From Paludibacteraceae bacterium (GTDB taxonomy: Bacteria; Bacteroidota; Bacteroidia; Bacteroidales; Paludibacteraceae): 64,000 nucleotides of DNA. Position 1 is the first letter of the stretch; every line of letters begins with the position of its first letter. The notes under the pieces are model-generated. The model was not told the DNA's origin. It made no database searches and worked only from the letters and a program-made list of their open reading frames with translations. The stretch spans positions 1 through 64,000 of the forward strand of contig JAKSNW010000005.1 in NCBI GenBank assembly GCA_024405895.1. The letters run 5' to 3'. Shown here in pieces: positions 16,907-25,869 of this stretch. Both the position numbers and the translations under genes were made by a program.

Positions 16907-19798
16907 ATGAATATGAAAAAGAGACTCTCTATTTTGACTGCAGTGCTCATGGTCTGTTCCTTGATGATGGCCGCCGTGCCACAAGGCTACTACCACAACG
17001 CAGACAACAAGAAAGGGGCAGAGCTGAAGACAGCCCTGCATGACATTGTTTCGCATGCCTCCATGCTCCCTTACGGTTTCGGCGAGGGTGCCACATGGTG
17101 GGCTTTCTCGCAGATTGACGTCAAGAACAACGCTGGCGAGGTCTACGACATCTATTCCAACAAGCAACGCTACTACACCGACACTGTGAACTACACCGCA
17201 GTGGGCGGCATGCACATCGGTCACGCCATGGCAAGCACCTGGTGGGCTGGCAACTTCAACGAAGCATCTGCCGACCTCCACAACCTCATACCTGTGGACG
17301 GCGATGCCAACTACGCCAAGAGTTACTTTCCACTCGGCGAAGTGGGCAGCAACGTAACGTTCAACAATCACCTCTCCAAGGTGGGCAACAACACATTCCC
17401 AGGCTACAACGGTTCTGCCTTCGAACCAGACGATGAGTTCAAGGGCGACTTCGCTCGCATCTATTTCTATATGGTGACGAAGTATGAGCACCTCTCTCAA
17501 CTCTGGCAATCGGCCATGACCGACAACAATACCTACCCTACGCTTCAGCCATGGGCTATCAACCTCCTGTTGCAATGGCATCGTCAGGATCCTGTCTCAC
17601 AGAAAGAGTTGGACCGCAACGAGGCTATCTTCCAACTGCAAGGCAACCGCAACCCATTCGTGGACTATCCACAGTTGGCAGAGCATATCTGGGGCAATCA
17701 GATGACTACCGATTTCACCCTCCCTGCCACCACACAACCTTACTTCATCACCCCAACAAACTGGGAGAGAGTAGACATCAATGCTATGATGCTTGGCAAC
17801 ACCTATACGAAGGTCATCCCAGTGGAAGGCCGCAACTTCACGGCTCCAGTGCAATGTCAGTTGATGAATGCCACTCAAGGCATGACACTCTCAGCAACTT
17901 CATTCACTGCTGCAGAGGTGAATGCCGGTGCTACATTGACAGTGACCTACACACCAACCTATCTGGAAGAGGTGGTTGACACGATTATCATCATGGGCGG
18001 TGGCGTAGTGATGCGCATCCCTGTGAGCGGCACTGTGACCAATGCCTTCATGACACTGCCTCCAACCAATATCCAATCTACCACTGCTACCTACAACTGG
18101 GGTGCTTATCCTGGTGCAGTGAAGTATCTGTTGGATGTCTACGAGGAGGGCTACGCCCACAGCGGCGACCTCTTCTTCTCTGCCTATGTGGCTGGCAGCG
18201 GCGACAACAAGGCTGTGGCACTCCACAACAACACCGGTCATGCCATCGACCTCTCCGAATATGAGATTCGTCGTCAAGACAACGGCAGCAGCATGGTGGC
18301 TACCTCAACGACATTGAACGGCATGCTTGCCAACGGCTCAACTTATATCATCGCACACGGTGGAGCCAACGCTTCTCTCCTTGCTATGGCAGACAGCGTG
18401 ACTGCCAACAGCACCAATACAATCATGAATTTCTCAGGCAACGATGCCTTCACCCTCTATCATAACAATGTTTTGGTTGACCGTATCGGCGAGCCTGGCG
18501 TCAGCGACGAATGGGGCAAGGATATCACACTCATCCGTAAGTCAGACAAGGCTTTTGCCAACGCTGTCTTCAACTGGAAAGAGTGGAACATTCTTCCTCT
18601 CAATACGATCAACGGCATCAACAACTTCGCTGCCGTATCTCCAGCAGCGCCTGTCTATTCCAAGATCAAGGAAGACATGGGAACAGCACTTTCCTATGTT
18701 GCCGACCACGAGTTGCACCCAGGCGAACGTTTCTACTACTCAGCCTATGCGGTGACCGCCAACAACGACACCATCCAGACCGTCAATGAGGTGCTTGTAG
18801 CAACCTTGCCACTTGACCCACCATTGGCCAACGAGGCTGTCAATGTGACTGCCAATAGTTTCACCGTCAACTGGGAAGCCGTGCCTGGCGCTATGACTTA
18901 TCTGGTAAATGTGTTCACACTTCAGGAGTCTGACACTGTGAATACTCTCCAGACCTTTGACACCGTGATGGCTATCGGACGTCCATTGCCAGAGGGTTGG
19001 GACGGCAACGTGACTGCCACTACTTCAAACGGAGGCACTACTGCTCCAGCCATCGATTTCACCCGTCAAGGACAATGGCTCAAGAGTGAACGCTACGAAG
19101 GTTCGGTGATGAGCATGTCGTTTGACTACCGTTTCTTGACCGCAGGCAGCGAGTCATACTTCATCGTTGAAGCCGGCGACGGCGTTCACCACTGGCATGC
19201 CATCGACACTGTGTTCTATATGGGTACGACACAGTTGAGCAGAAACTATACGTTCCAGAAAGCCGAAGATATCCGTGCTTTCCGTTGGACCTACGTTCAG
19301 AGAAACGGCGGTGCTGACCTCGCACTCGACAACGTGGCTGCCACCTATCTCACCTACGATACTACATTCATCGTTCGTCACCGCAGCACTTCGGTCACCT
19401 ATATGCCGATGAACAACATGGTGGAGGGTCAGGAGTATTTCTATAATGTATGCGCCTACTATTGCCACTTGGCTGGCGAGTGGTCAAACACTGTCAGCGT
19501 GACACCGATTACTCCTGTTGACGATGGTGATGACGACGACGATGACGACGATCCAGGTGAGGAGACCAACATCGACTTCGTTGAGGATGGACTCATGCTC
19601 TATGCTGATCCGATGAATATCTATATCACCAACATCGAGGCTCCTGCCATGATTCGCATCTTCGCTGCCAACGGTACTTGTATCTATATGATGCAGGCTA
19701 TGAACAGCGACGTGACGATTCCGTTCGACAACCGTGGTATCTACGTTATCCAAATCACCGACAGCCGTGGCAACCATGGCTACAAAATTGCTAAATAA
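16907..19798 (+). CDS. Secreted endonuclease I-like protein with lamin-tail and T9SS domains
   Basis: The product has 963 residues with a signal peptide, then an endonuclease I (EndA/NucM-like) domain at about 25-250. The usual REH catalytic triplet is replaced by HIGH (103-106), keeping the His, and DLHNLIPVDGDANYAKS follows as in the family. A lamin-tail-like domain lies at about 420-560, then a fibronectin-III-like or jelly-roll region, an acidic linker of mostly Asp near 870, and a T9SS C-terminal sorting domain (GIYVIQITDSRG...KIAK). It is likely secreted or surface-bound and degrades DNA outside the cell. It lies 3 bases before a second, smaller nuclease gene. Confidence 0.8.
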   Translation: MNMKKRLSILTAVLMVCSLMMAAVPQGYYHNADNKKGAELKTALHDIVSHASMLPYGFGEGATWWAFSQIDVKNNAGEVYDIYSNKQRYYTDTVNYTAVGGMHIGHAMASTWWAGNFNEASADLHNLIPVDGDANYAKSYFPLGEVGSNVTFNNHLSKVGNNTFPGYNGSAFEPDDEFKGDFARIYFYMVTKYEHLSQLWQSAMTDNNTYPTLQPWAINLLLQWHRQDPVSQKELDRNEAIFQLQGNRNPFVDYPQLAEHIWGNQMTTDFTLPATTQPYFITPTNWERVDINAMMLGNTYTKVIPVEGRNFTAPVQCQLMNATQGMTLSATSFTAAEVNAGATLTVTYTPTYLEEVVDTIIIMGGGVVMRIPVSGTVTNAFMTLPPTNIQSTTATYNWGAYPGAVKYLLDVYEEGYAHSGDLFFSAYVAGSGDNKAVALHNNTGHAIDLSEYEIRRQDNGSSMVATSTTLNGMLANGSTYIIAHGGANASLLAMADSVTANSTNTIMNFSGNDAFTLYHNNVLVDRIGEPGVSDEWGKDITLIRKSDKAFANAVFNWKEWNILPLNTINGINNFAAVSPAAPVYSKIKEDMGTALSYVADHELHPGERFYYSAYAVTANNDTIQTVNEVLVATLPLDPPLANEAVNVTANSFTVNWEAVPGAMTYLVNVFTLQESDTVNTLQTFDTVMAIGRPLPEGWDGNVTATTSNGGTTAPAIDFTRQGQWLKSERYEGSVMSMSFDYRFLTAGSESYFIVEAGDGVHHWHAIDTVFYMGTTQLSRNYTFQKAEDIRAFRWTYVQRNGGADLALDNVAATYLTYDTTFIVRHRSTSVTYMPMNNMVEGQEYFYNVCAYYCHLAGEWSNTVSVTPITPVDDGDDDDDDDDPGEETNIDFVEDGLMLYADPMNIYITNIEAPAMIRIFAANGTCIYMMQAMNSDVTIPFDNRGIYVIQITDSRGNHGYKIAK

Positions 19799-19801
19799 AC
19801 G

Positions 19802-20851
19802 ATGAAGAAAAGATTTGCATCCGTTGTTGTCTTGCTGCTTGTGGCCCTCGCGGCCATAGGCAGTGAGCCAACCGGCTATTATAACTCCGCCTACAACAAA
19901 GGCAGCGAGCAGTTGAGACAAGCGCTCTACAATATCATCAAGGACCACACCGTGGTGACCTATGGTTATCTCTACACGGTCTATCAGACTTCCGATGTGC
20001 TGAATGGTCAGATCTGGGATATCTATTCCACCTGCTCTTTCGACCCCGGAGCCTCACAGCGTTGCGGCGATTATGTCTCTGTCTGCGACTGCTACAACCG
20101 CGAGCACACTGTGCCACAGAGTTGGTTCAACGAGGCTTCACCAATGAAAAGCGATGCTTTCCATATCTACCCTACCGACGGTAAGGTGAATGGTCAGCGT
20201 TCCAACTATCCTTACGGTGAATGCGCCAACGGCACCAATCTCGGCGGTCATGCTCTCGGACGTCTTGGCAGCAGCACATTCCCTGGCTACAACGGCACGG
20301 TGTTTGAACCAGACGATGAGTACAAAGGCGACCTCGCCCGCACCTATTTCTATATGGCAACCCGCTATGCCGACCAATGCAACAACTGGGGACACGGTGT
20401 ATTCTCTTCAGCCCACAGCGGTTTGAGCGACTATGCCGTGGCTTTGTTCATGAAATGGCACAGAGAAGACCCTGTATCACAAAAGGAGTTGATGCGTAAC
20501 GATGCTATCTATGCACATCAAGACAATCGCAACCCCTTCATCGACCATCCGGAATTGGCAGAGTATATCTGGGGCAACATGACTTCCAGCACATGGAATC
20601 CTACTCAGGTGGGCATCGATGTGAACGAGGAACCAGAGATTGTCATTGCGCCTAATCCAGCATCAGATTATATCCTGTTGCCAGCAGCAATGCAATATGC
20701 TCTTATCAGCACCAGCGGCAACATCGTGCTCCAAGGCGAGAACGCCGAGACCATCACGGTAAGCAACGTGCCAGACGGTTTCTATTTCCTGCAACTATCA
20801 AACGGCAGCAACGGCAACAACACCTATCATAAGGTGGTCGTGAAGCACTAA
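19802..20851 (+). CDS. Secreted endonuclease I with T9SS tail
   Basis: The product has 349 residues: a signal peptide, then a complete endonuclease I domain with NREHTVPQSWF (Arg100, Glu101, His102), the metal-dependent His motif, and HIYPTDGKVNGQRSNYPYGE. The last ~75 residues form a T9SS sorting domain (APNPASDYILL ... GFYFLQLSNG). The family hydrolyses DNA in the periplasm or outside the cell, here probably at the surface for nucleotide or phosphate scavenging. It is the partner and probable duplicate of the larger gene directly upstream. Confidence 0.88.
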   Translation: MKKRFASVVVLLLVALAAIGSEPTGYYNSAYNKGSEQLRQALYNIIKDHTVVTYGYLYTVYQTSDVLNGQIWDIYSTCSFDPGASQRCGDYVSVCDCYNREHTVPQSWFNEASPMKSDAFHIYPTDGKVNGQRSNYPYGECANGTNLGGHALGRLGSSTFPGYNGTVFEPDDEYKGDLARTYFYMATRYADQCNNWGHGVFSSAHSGLSDYAVALFMKWHREDPVSQKELMRNDAIYAHQDNRNPFIDHPELAEYIWGNMTSSTWNPTQVGIDVNEEPEIVIAPNPASDYILLPAAMQYALISTSGNIVLQGENAETITVSNVPDGFYFLQLSNGSNGNNTYHKVVVKH

Positions 20852-20877
20852 GCAACGACTGCGACAATAACAAAAAC

Positions 20878-20903
20878 GGCCTCGCTCTTTTATGAACGGG
20901 GCC
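20878..20903 (+). terminator. Terminator of the aldolase-nuclease operon
   Basis: GGCCTCG pairs with CGGGGCC, followed by TTGTTTTTTT. Short ATCCGGA repeats follow to about 20965. Confidence 0.8.
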
Positions 20904-20988
20904 TTGTTTTTTTATACGGAATCTCCAGAATCCCCGGATAATCCGGAACATCCGGAGAATCGGATAAACAGGATGAGACAAAAAAAAT

Positions 20989-21023
20989 GCACCCCGAAGT
21001 ATCCGCAAGGACTTTCGGGGTGC
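20989..21023 (-). terminator. Terminator of the EF-G paralog
   Basis: On the minus strand GCACCCCGAAAGT pairs with ACTTCGGGGTGC (one bulged A), followed by ATTTTTTTT. Confidence 0.85.
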
Positions 21024-21045
21024 TTCTGTTTATGCAGAAACTAAA

Positions 21046-23205
21046 TTATTCTTCTTCGTTGTTTGCCTCGAATTCTTTGATGAGGTTAGCCTGAACATCT
21101 GATGGGCAGAGTTCGTAACTTGCGAACTTCATTGAGAAAGAAGCACGACCGCCTGAGAGGCTGCTAAGAGCTGTTGAGTAGTTGGAGAGTTCTTTCAAAG
21201 GCACTTTAGCGGTGAGGTGTTCGAAGCCGTGTTCACTGCTCATACCCATGATGATGGCACGACGACCTTGGAGGTCACCCATCACATCACCCATACGGTC
21301 TGATGGAACCAATACGTCGAGGTCATAAACAGGCTCCAAGACTTTTGGATTAGCCTGTTTGAAGGCATCGGCGAAGGCGTTACGGCCAGCCAAGCGGAAT
21401 GAGATTTCGTTAGAGTCAACTGGGTGCATCTTACCGTCGTAGATGATAACGCGAACGTCGCGGGCATAAGAACCGGTCAGAGGACCTTGTTCCATACGAT
21501 CCATCAAGCCCTTCATGATAGCAGGCATGAAGCGAGCGTCGATAGCACCACCAACGATACTGTTCACCATCACGAGTTTGCCGCCCCATTCGAGGTTAAC
21601 CTCTTGTACGTCGCGGGCATTGACTTTGAACTCCTGACCATTGAACTTATAAGTATCTGGCATTGGTTCGCCCTCTACGTATGGTTCTACGATGAGGTGT
21701 ACTTCACCGAACTGACCAGCACCACCAGATTGTTTCTTGTGACGATAGTCGGCACGGGCAGCACGTGTGATAGTCTCACGATATGGGATACGTGGTTCGA
21801 GATATTCGATTTGTACCTTATCGTTGTTTTCAACACGCCATTTCAAAGTGCGGAGGTGGAATTCGCCCTGACCGTAAAGGATGGTCTGACGCAACTCCTT
21901 GCTCTGCTCTACTACCCATGTTGGGTCTTCCTCGTGCATACGGGTAAGGATAGCATTGAGTTTCTCATCTTCGCCTTCGTTCACAGCCTTGATAGCACGA
22001 CGATACTTTGGTTCTGGATATTTGATTGTTGGGAACTCGAAGTTGCAATCCTTAGCGTTCAAGGTATTGCCGGTACGAGTATCTTTCAACTTCACGGTAG
22101 CACCTATATCGCCAGCCACAAGTTCTTCCACCTTGACGCGTGTCTGACCAGCAACGCAGAAGATCTGTGAGAGACGCTCTTTGCCTTCGTTGCGTGAGAT
22201 GTTGGTGAGGTCGTCGCCTTCGTGAACCTTACCAGACATTACCTTGAAGTAGTAAACCTCGCCGATATGTGGTTCAACGCTGGTTTTGAATACGAAGATG
22301 CTGGTAGGACCGTTTGGATCTGGAGCAACTTCTTCTGCCTCTTTTGTTACTGGGAGTGGCATGTCGTCAACGAAAGGAACGACGTTGCCAAGGAATTCCA
22401 TCAAACGGCGAACACCCATTGAGCGACCTGCACATACGCAGAATACTGGGAAGATGTCGCGAGTGATCAAACCTTTGCGGATACCCATGCGGAGTTCGTC
22501 CTCGGTGAGAGCGCCTTGGTCGAAGAATTTCTCCATGAGGGTCTCATCGTTTTCGGCAGCAGCCTCAACGAGTTTTCCGTGGAGTTCTTTGGCTTTTGCC
22601 ATCTCACTTTCTGGGATAGGAAGTATTTCGGGCTGTCCACCTTCTGGTTTCCAGCGATACATTTTCATAAGAAGAACGTCGATAACGGCGTTGAAGTCAG
22701 GACCGATGTTCAAAGGATATTGAACGAGAGTAACCTTTGGTCCGAAGTTGTCGCGGAGTTGCTCCACGAGTTTGTCGTAGTCTGATTTCTCGGTGTCGAG
22801 TTGGTTAGCTACGAAGATAACCGGTTTCTTGAGTTGTTCGGCGTAGCGGAAGTGGTTCTGTGTGCCAACTTCTACGCCATACTGTGTATTGAGAAGGATA
22901 AGAGCCTGGTCTGTAACGTTCAAAGAGGTGATAACGCCACCAACGAAATCGTCAGAACCTGGGCAGTCGATGATATTCAGTTTTTTGTTAAGCCATTCAA
23001 CGTGCATAACGGTTGAGAACACGGAATAGCCATATTCTTGCTCTACTGGGAAATAGTCGGAAGCGGTGTTGCCTGCTTCAACAGTTCCCTTACGTTTTAA
23101 TACACCACTCTCGTAGAGCATCGCTTCTACAAGGGTGGTCTTACCTGAGCCTGAGTTACCTAATAGCGAGATGTTTTTAATCTCGTTGCTTTGATAGACT
23201 TTCAT
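21046..23205 (-). CDS. Elongation factor G paralog (EF-G2-like) with altered G motifs
   Basis: A 719-residue translation GTPase with all EF-G domains in order. The P-loop GNSGSGKT (16-23) is intact. The switch II motif, normally DTPGHVDF, is DCPGSDDF (80-87), so the catalytic His is Ser. NKxD is NQLD (134-137), and the switch I RGITI is replaced by YGYSV. EF-G moves tRNA and mRNA during translocation with GTP hydrolysis. Bacteroides species are known to carry an EF-G2 paralog lacking GTPase activity, important under carbon starvation and gut colonisation, and these changes fit such a protein. It is a single gene with its own promoter and terminator. The equivalence to EF-G2 is an inference. 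Confidence 0.85.
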   Translation of the reverse strand: MKVYQSNEIKNISLLGNSGSGKTTLVEAMLYESGVLKRKGTVEAGNTASDYFPVEQEYGYSVFSTVMHVEWLNKKLNIIDCPGSDDFVGGVITSLNVTDQALILLNTQYGVEVGTQNHFRYAEQLKKPVIFVANQLDTEKSDYDKLVEQLRDNFGPKVTLVQYPLNIGPDFNAVIDVLLMKMYRWKPEGGQPEILPIPESEMAKAKELHGKLVEAAAENDETLMEKFFDQGALTEDELRMGIRKGLITRDIFPVFCVCAGRSMGVRRLMEFLGNVVPFVDDMPLPVTKEAEEVAPDPNGPTSIFVFKTSVEPHIGEVYYFKVMSGKVHEGDDLTNISRNEGKERLSQIFCVAGQTRVKVEELVAGDIGATVKLKDTRTGNTLNAKDCNFEFPTIKYPEPKYRRAIKAVNEGEDEKLNAILTRMHEEDPTWVVEQSKELRQTILYGQGEFHLRTLKWRVENNDKVQIEYLEPRIPYRETITRAARADYRHKKQSGGAGQFGEVHLIVEPYVEGEPMPDTYKFNGQEFKVNARDVQEVNLEWGGKLVMVNSIVGGAIDARFMPAIMKGLMDRMEQGPLTGSYARDVRVIIYDGKMHPVDSNEISFRLAGRNAFADAFKQANPKVLEPVYDLDVLVPSDRMGDVMGDLQGRRAIIMGMSSEHGFEHLTAKVPLKELSNYSTALSSLSGGRASFSMKFASYELCPSDVQANLIKEFEANNEEE

Positions 23206-23465
23206 AGTAACCTGAATTTTAAGTTATTATTGTGTAGTTGTTTGTTGTTATTTTCTACTCCGAAAGTTAGCACTAAATTTTGAAACCAACAAGAATAAAC
23301 TGCTAATTTTTAAGCATAAAAACCGCAACAAAAGTTTCATTTTTTAAGCAACAACATCTATCCTACTGTTTATCAGTGCTCTTTTAAAGTCAAAAAAAAT
23401 GACATTTTTAGTGTTTTTCTATGGTTTTAGGGCAAAAAAGGGCAGAAAACGGGTCTAAAAACAGA
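23206..23465. other. Intergenic region upstream of the EF-G paralog
   Basis: No gene is visible. On the minus strand, TTG about 20 bp before TAACTTTC (near 23260-23285) is a plausible promoter for the EF-G paralog, with a leader of about 55 bases. Confidence 0.45.
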
Positions 23466-23491
23466 GAAAGACCGCCCAAAAGCGGTCTTTC
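23466..23491 (-). terminator. Terminator of the fused flavoprotein gene
   Basis: A perfect 10-bp stem GAAAGACCGC with GCGGTCTTTC and a 6-base loop, about 60 bases after the stop at 23554. Confidence 0.85.
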
Positions 23492-23553
23492 CTATGTTGG
23501 AAGTATCAAATTTTTACATTTTCACTTCATGGATGTCTTTTCAGGGATATACA

Positions 23554-25839
23554 TTATTTATTACGCAACATCTCGTCCATGTGGGCAGCCGCACGACGAC
23601 CGTCGCTCATAGCGAGAATTACGGTAGCACCACCGCGAACGATATCGCCACCGGCGAAGATGGTCTTGATGGAACTCTGCATGCTCTCGTTGTCAACCAC
23701 GATAGTGCCTTTCTTGGAGATATCGAGGCCTTCAACAGAGTTTGGAATCAATGGGTTTGGAGATACGCCTACGCTGACGATGACGAGGTCAACTGGCAAT
23801 GTGACGGTCTTGCCCTCAACAGCCACAGGACTGCGACGGCCGCTCTCGTCTGGCTCACCAAGTTCCATCACTTGGAGTACAGCCTCGTTGACTTGACCTT
23901 TCTCGTTGCCGTGGTATTCGATTGGGTTGTGGAGAGTCATGAACTCTACACCCTCTTCCTTAGCGTGTTTCACTTCTTCAACACGTGCAGGCATCTCTTC
24001 CTCGCTACGACGGTAAACAATCATAGCACGCTCGGCACCCAAGCGACGGGCTGTGCGGACAGCATCCATAGCGGTGTTGCCACCACCAACAACCATCACG
24101 TTCTTGCCGAAGAGGATTGGGGTATCAGCCTCTGGGTTGGCTGCGTCCATGAGGTTGACACGGGTGAGGTACTCGTTGCAACTCATTACGCCGATGAGGT
24201 TCTCGCCCTTGATGTTCATGAAACGTGGAAGACCAGCACCGCTACCAACGAAGATACCCTCGAAGCCTTGCTCCTCGAGTTCTTTTACGCTGATGGTTTT
24301 GCCGATGATGGTGTCTTTCATGAATTTCACGCCCATAGCCTCGAGGTTGTGGATCTCGGTGTCGACGATGTGGTTAGGGAGACGGAACTCAGGGATACCA
24401 TATTTAAGTACGCCACCGATTTCGTGCAAAGCCTCAAATACGGTTACGTCGTAGCCAGCCTTGGCCATATCGCCAGCGAAGGCGAGGCCAGAAGGACCTG
24501 AACCAACGACAGCAACACGTTTGCCGTTCTTTTCGGCGATTTGTGGCACGGAGATACAATTATTAATACGTTCGTAGTCGGCAACGAAGCGCTCGAGGTA
24601 GCCGATAGCCACAGCCTTGTGACCCATCTTGAGGTGGATACACTTGCTCTCGCACTGTTTCTCTTGTGGGCAAACACGACCGCAGACAGCAGGAAGGGTT
24701 GAACTCTCTTTGATGACACGGGCAGCCTCAAGGAACTTGCCACGCTCAACATTCTTCACGAAGCCAGGGATATCGATGCCAACAGGACAGCCCTCTACGC
24801 AACCTGGGTTAGCGCAGTCGAGACAGCGTTTTGCCTCGGTGAGAGCCTGCTCTTCGGTCAAGCCTTGGTTTACCTCTTCGAGACGGGTGGTTACGCGATA
24901 GTCGGCTGGGAGTTCGTTCATCTTCACACGCTCGATAGCAGTGCGGAGTTTTGGACTCATAGCCTTACGTTGCAATGCACGCCATTCAGCATCACGGCCA
25001 CGCTCTTCTTTAACCTCTACTGGGTTGTCGCGACGTTCGATGGCAGCCATCTCTTCGCCTTTGTAAGCACCAAGACGCATGAGCATCTCGTCGAAGTCTA
25101 CCTTGTGGGCGTCGAACTCAGGACCGTCTACGCAGACGAACTTGGTCTCACCGCCTACGCTGACACGGCAAGCACCGCACATGCCAGTGCCGTCCACCAT
25201 GATGGTGTTCAAACTGGCTTCGGTAGGTACATTATATTTCTTGGTGAGGGCAGAGACGAATTTCATCATCACGGCAGGACCGATGGTGACGCATTTGTCC
25301 ACTTTCTCACGATTGATAACGCTTTCAACGCCGTTGGTCACCAAGCCTTTGGTGCCATAGCTGCCGTCGTCGGTCATCACGATGACTTCGTCGGAGAAGG
25401 CACGGAGCTGTTCTTCAAGGATGATCAGTTCCTTGGTTCTTGCAGCCAACACGGTGATCACTCTATTGCCGGCTTTCTTCAAAGCCTCGGCGATAGGCAA
25501 CATAGGAGCAGCACCTACACCACCGCAAGCGCAGACTACGGTACCGAATTTCTCGATATGTGTAGCTTTGCCGAGTGGGCCTACGATATCGGTGATTTCG
25601 TCGCCGACATTGAGACTGCACAATTTTGTTGATGATACGCCCATCATTTGAACCACGAGGGTGATGGTGCCTTTTTCAAGGTTTGAACCTGCGATTGTGA
25701 GAGGCATACGCTCACCTTTCTCGCCAACGCGAACGATCACGAAGTGACCGGCTTTGCGTGATTTGGCAATCAATGGGGCCTCAACTTCCAATTGTACGAC
25801 TCTATTTGAGAAATAGGTCTTGCTTACAATTTTACTCAT
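23554..25839 (-). CDS. Fused NfnA-NfnB/GltD-like NADPH:ferredoxin flavoprotein
   Basis: The product has 761 residues. Residues 1-280 are a ferredoxin-NADP reductase-like (PyrK/NfnA) domain with GTGMCGACRVS holding Cys221 and Cys224, and Cys236, typical of its [2Fe-2S] site. Residues 320-761 are a GltD/NfnB-like domain with Cys339, 342, 347 and 351 and Cys386, 390, 396 and 400 for two iron-sulfur clusters, the FAD motif GSGPSG (446-451) and an NADPH motif VVGGGNTAMDA. In clostridia the two parts are separate proteins that couple NADH and ferredoxin to NADP; databases also call it a glutamate synthase small subunit. No GltB is seen nearby, so the electron-transfer role is favoured. nadB lies 30 bases upstream and is probably co-transcribed. 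Confidence 0.85.
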   Translation of the reverse strand: MSKIVSKTYFSNRVVQLEVEAPLIAKSRKAGHFVIVRVGEKGERMPLTIAGSNLEKGTITLVVQMMGVSSTKLCSLNVGDEITDIVGPLGKATHIEKFGTVVCACGGVGAAPMLPIAEALKKAGNRVITVLAARTKELIILEEQLRAFSDEVIVMTDDGSYGTKGLVTNGVESVINREKVDKCVTIGPAVMMKFVSALTKKYNVPTEASLNTIMVDGTGMCGACRVSVGGETKFVCVDGPEFDAHKVDFDEMLMRLGAYKGEEMAAIERRDNPVEVKEERGRDAEWRALQRKAMSPKLRTAIERVKMNELPADYRVTTRLEEVNQGLTEEQALTEAKRCLDCANPGCVEGCPVGIDIPGFVKNVERGKFLEAARVIKESSTLPAVCGRVCPQEKQCESKCIHLKMGHKAVAIGYLERFVADYERINNCISVPQIAEKNGKRVAVVGSGPSGLAFAGDMAKAGYDVTVFEALHEIGGVLKYGIPEFRLPNHIVDTEIHNLEAMGVKFMKDTIIGKTISVKELEEQGFEGIFVGSGAGLPRFMNIKGENLIGVMSCNEYLTRVNLMDAANPEADTPILFGKNVMVVGGGNTAMDAVRTARRLGAERAMIVYRRSEEEMPARVEEVKHAKEEGVEFMTLHNPIEYHGNEKGQVNEAVLQVMELGEPDESGRRSPVAVEGKTVTLPVDLVIVSVGVSPNPLIPNSVEGLDISKKGTIVVDNESMQSSIKTIFAGGDIVRGGATVILAMSDGRRAAAHMDEMLRNK

Positions 25840-25869
25840 ATTATATCTTTGTTGTTATTATTTTATTTC

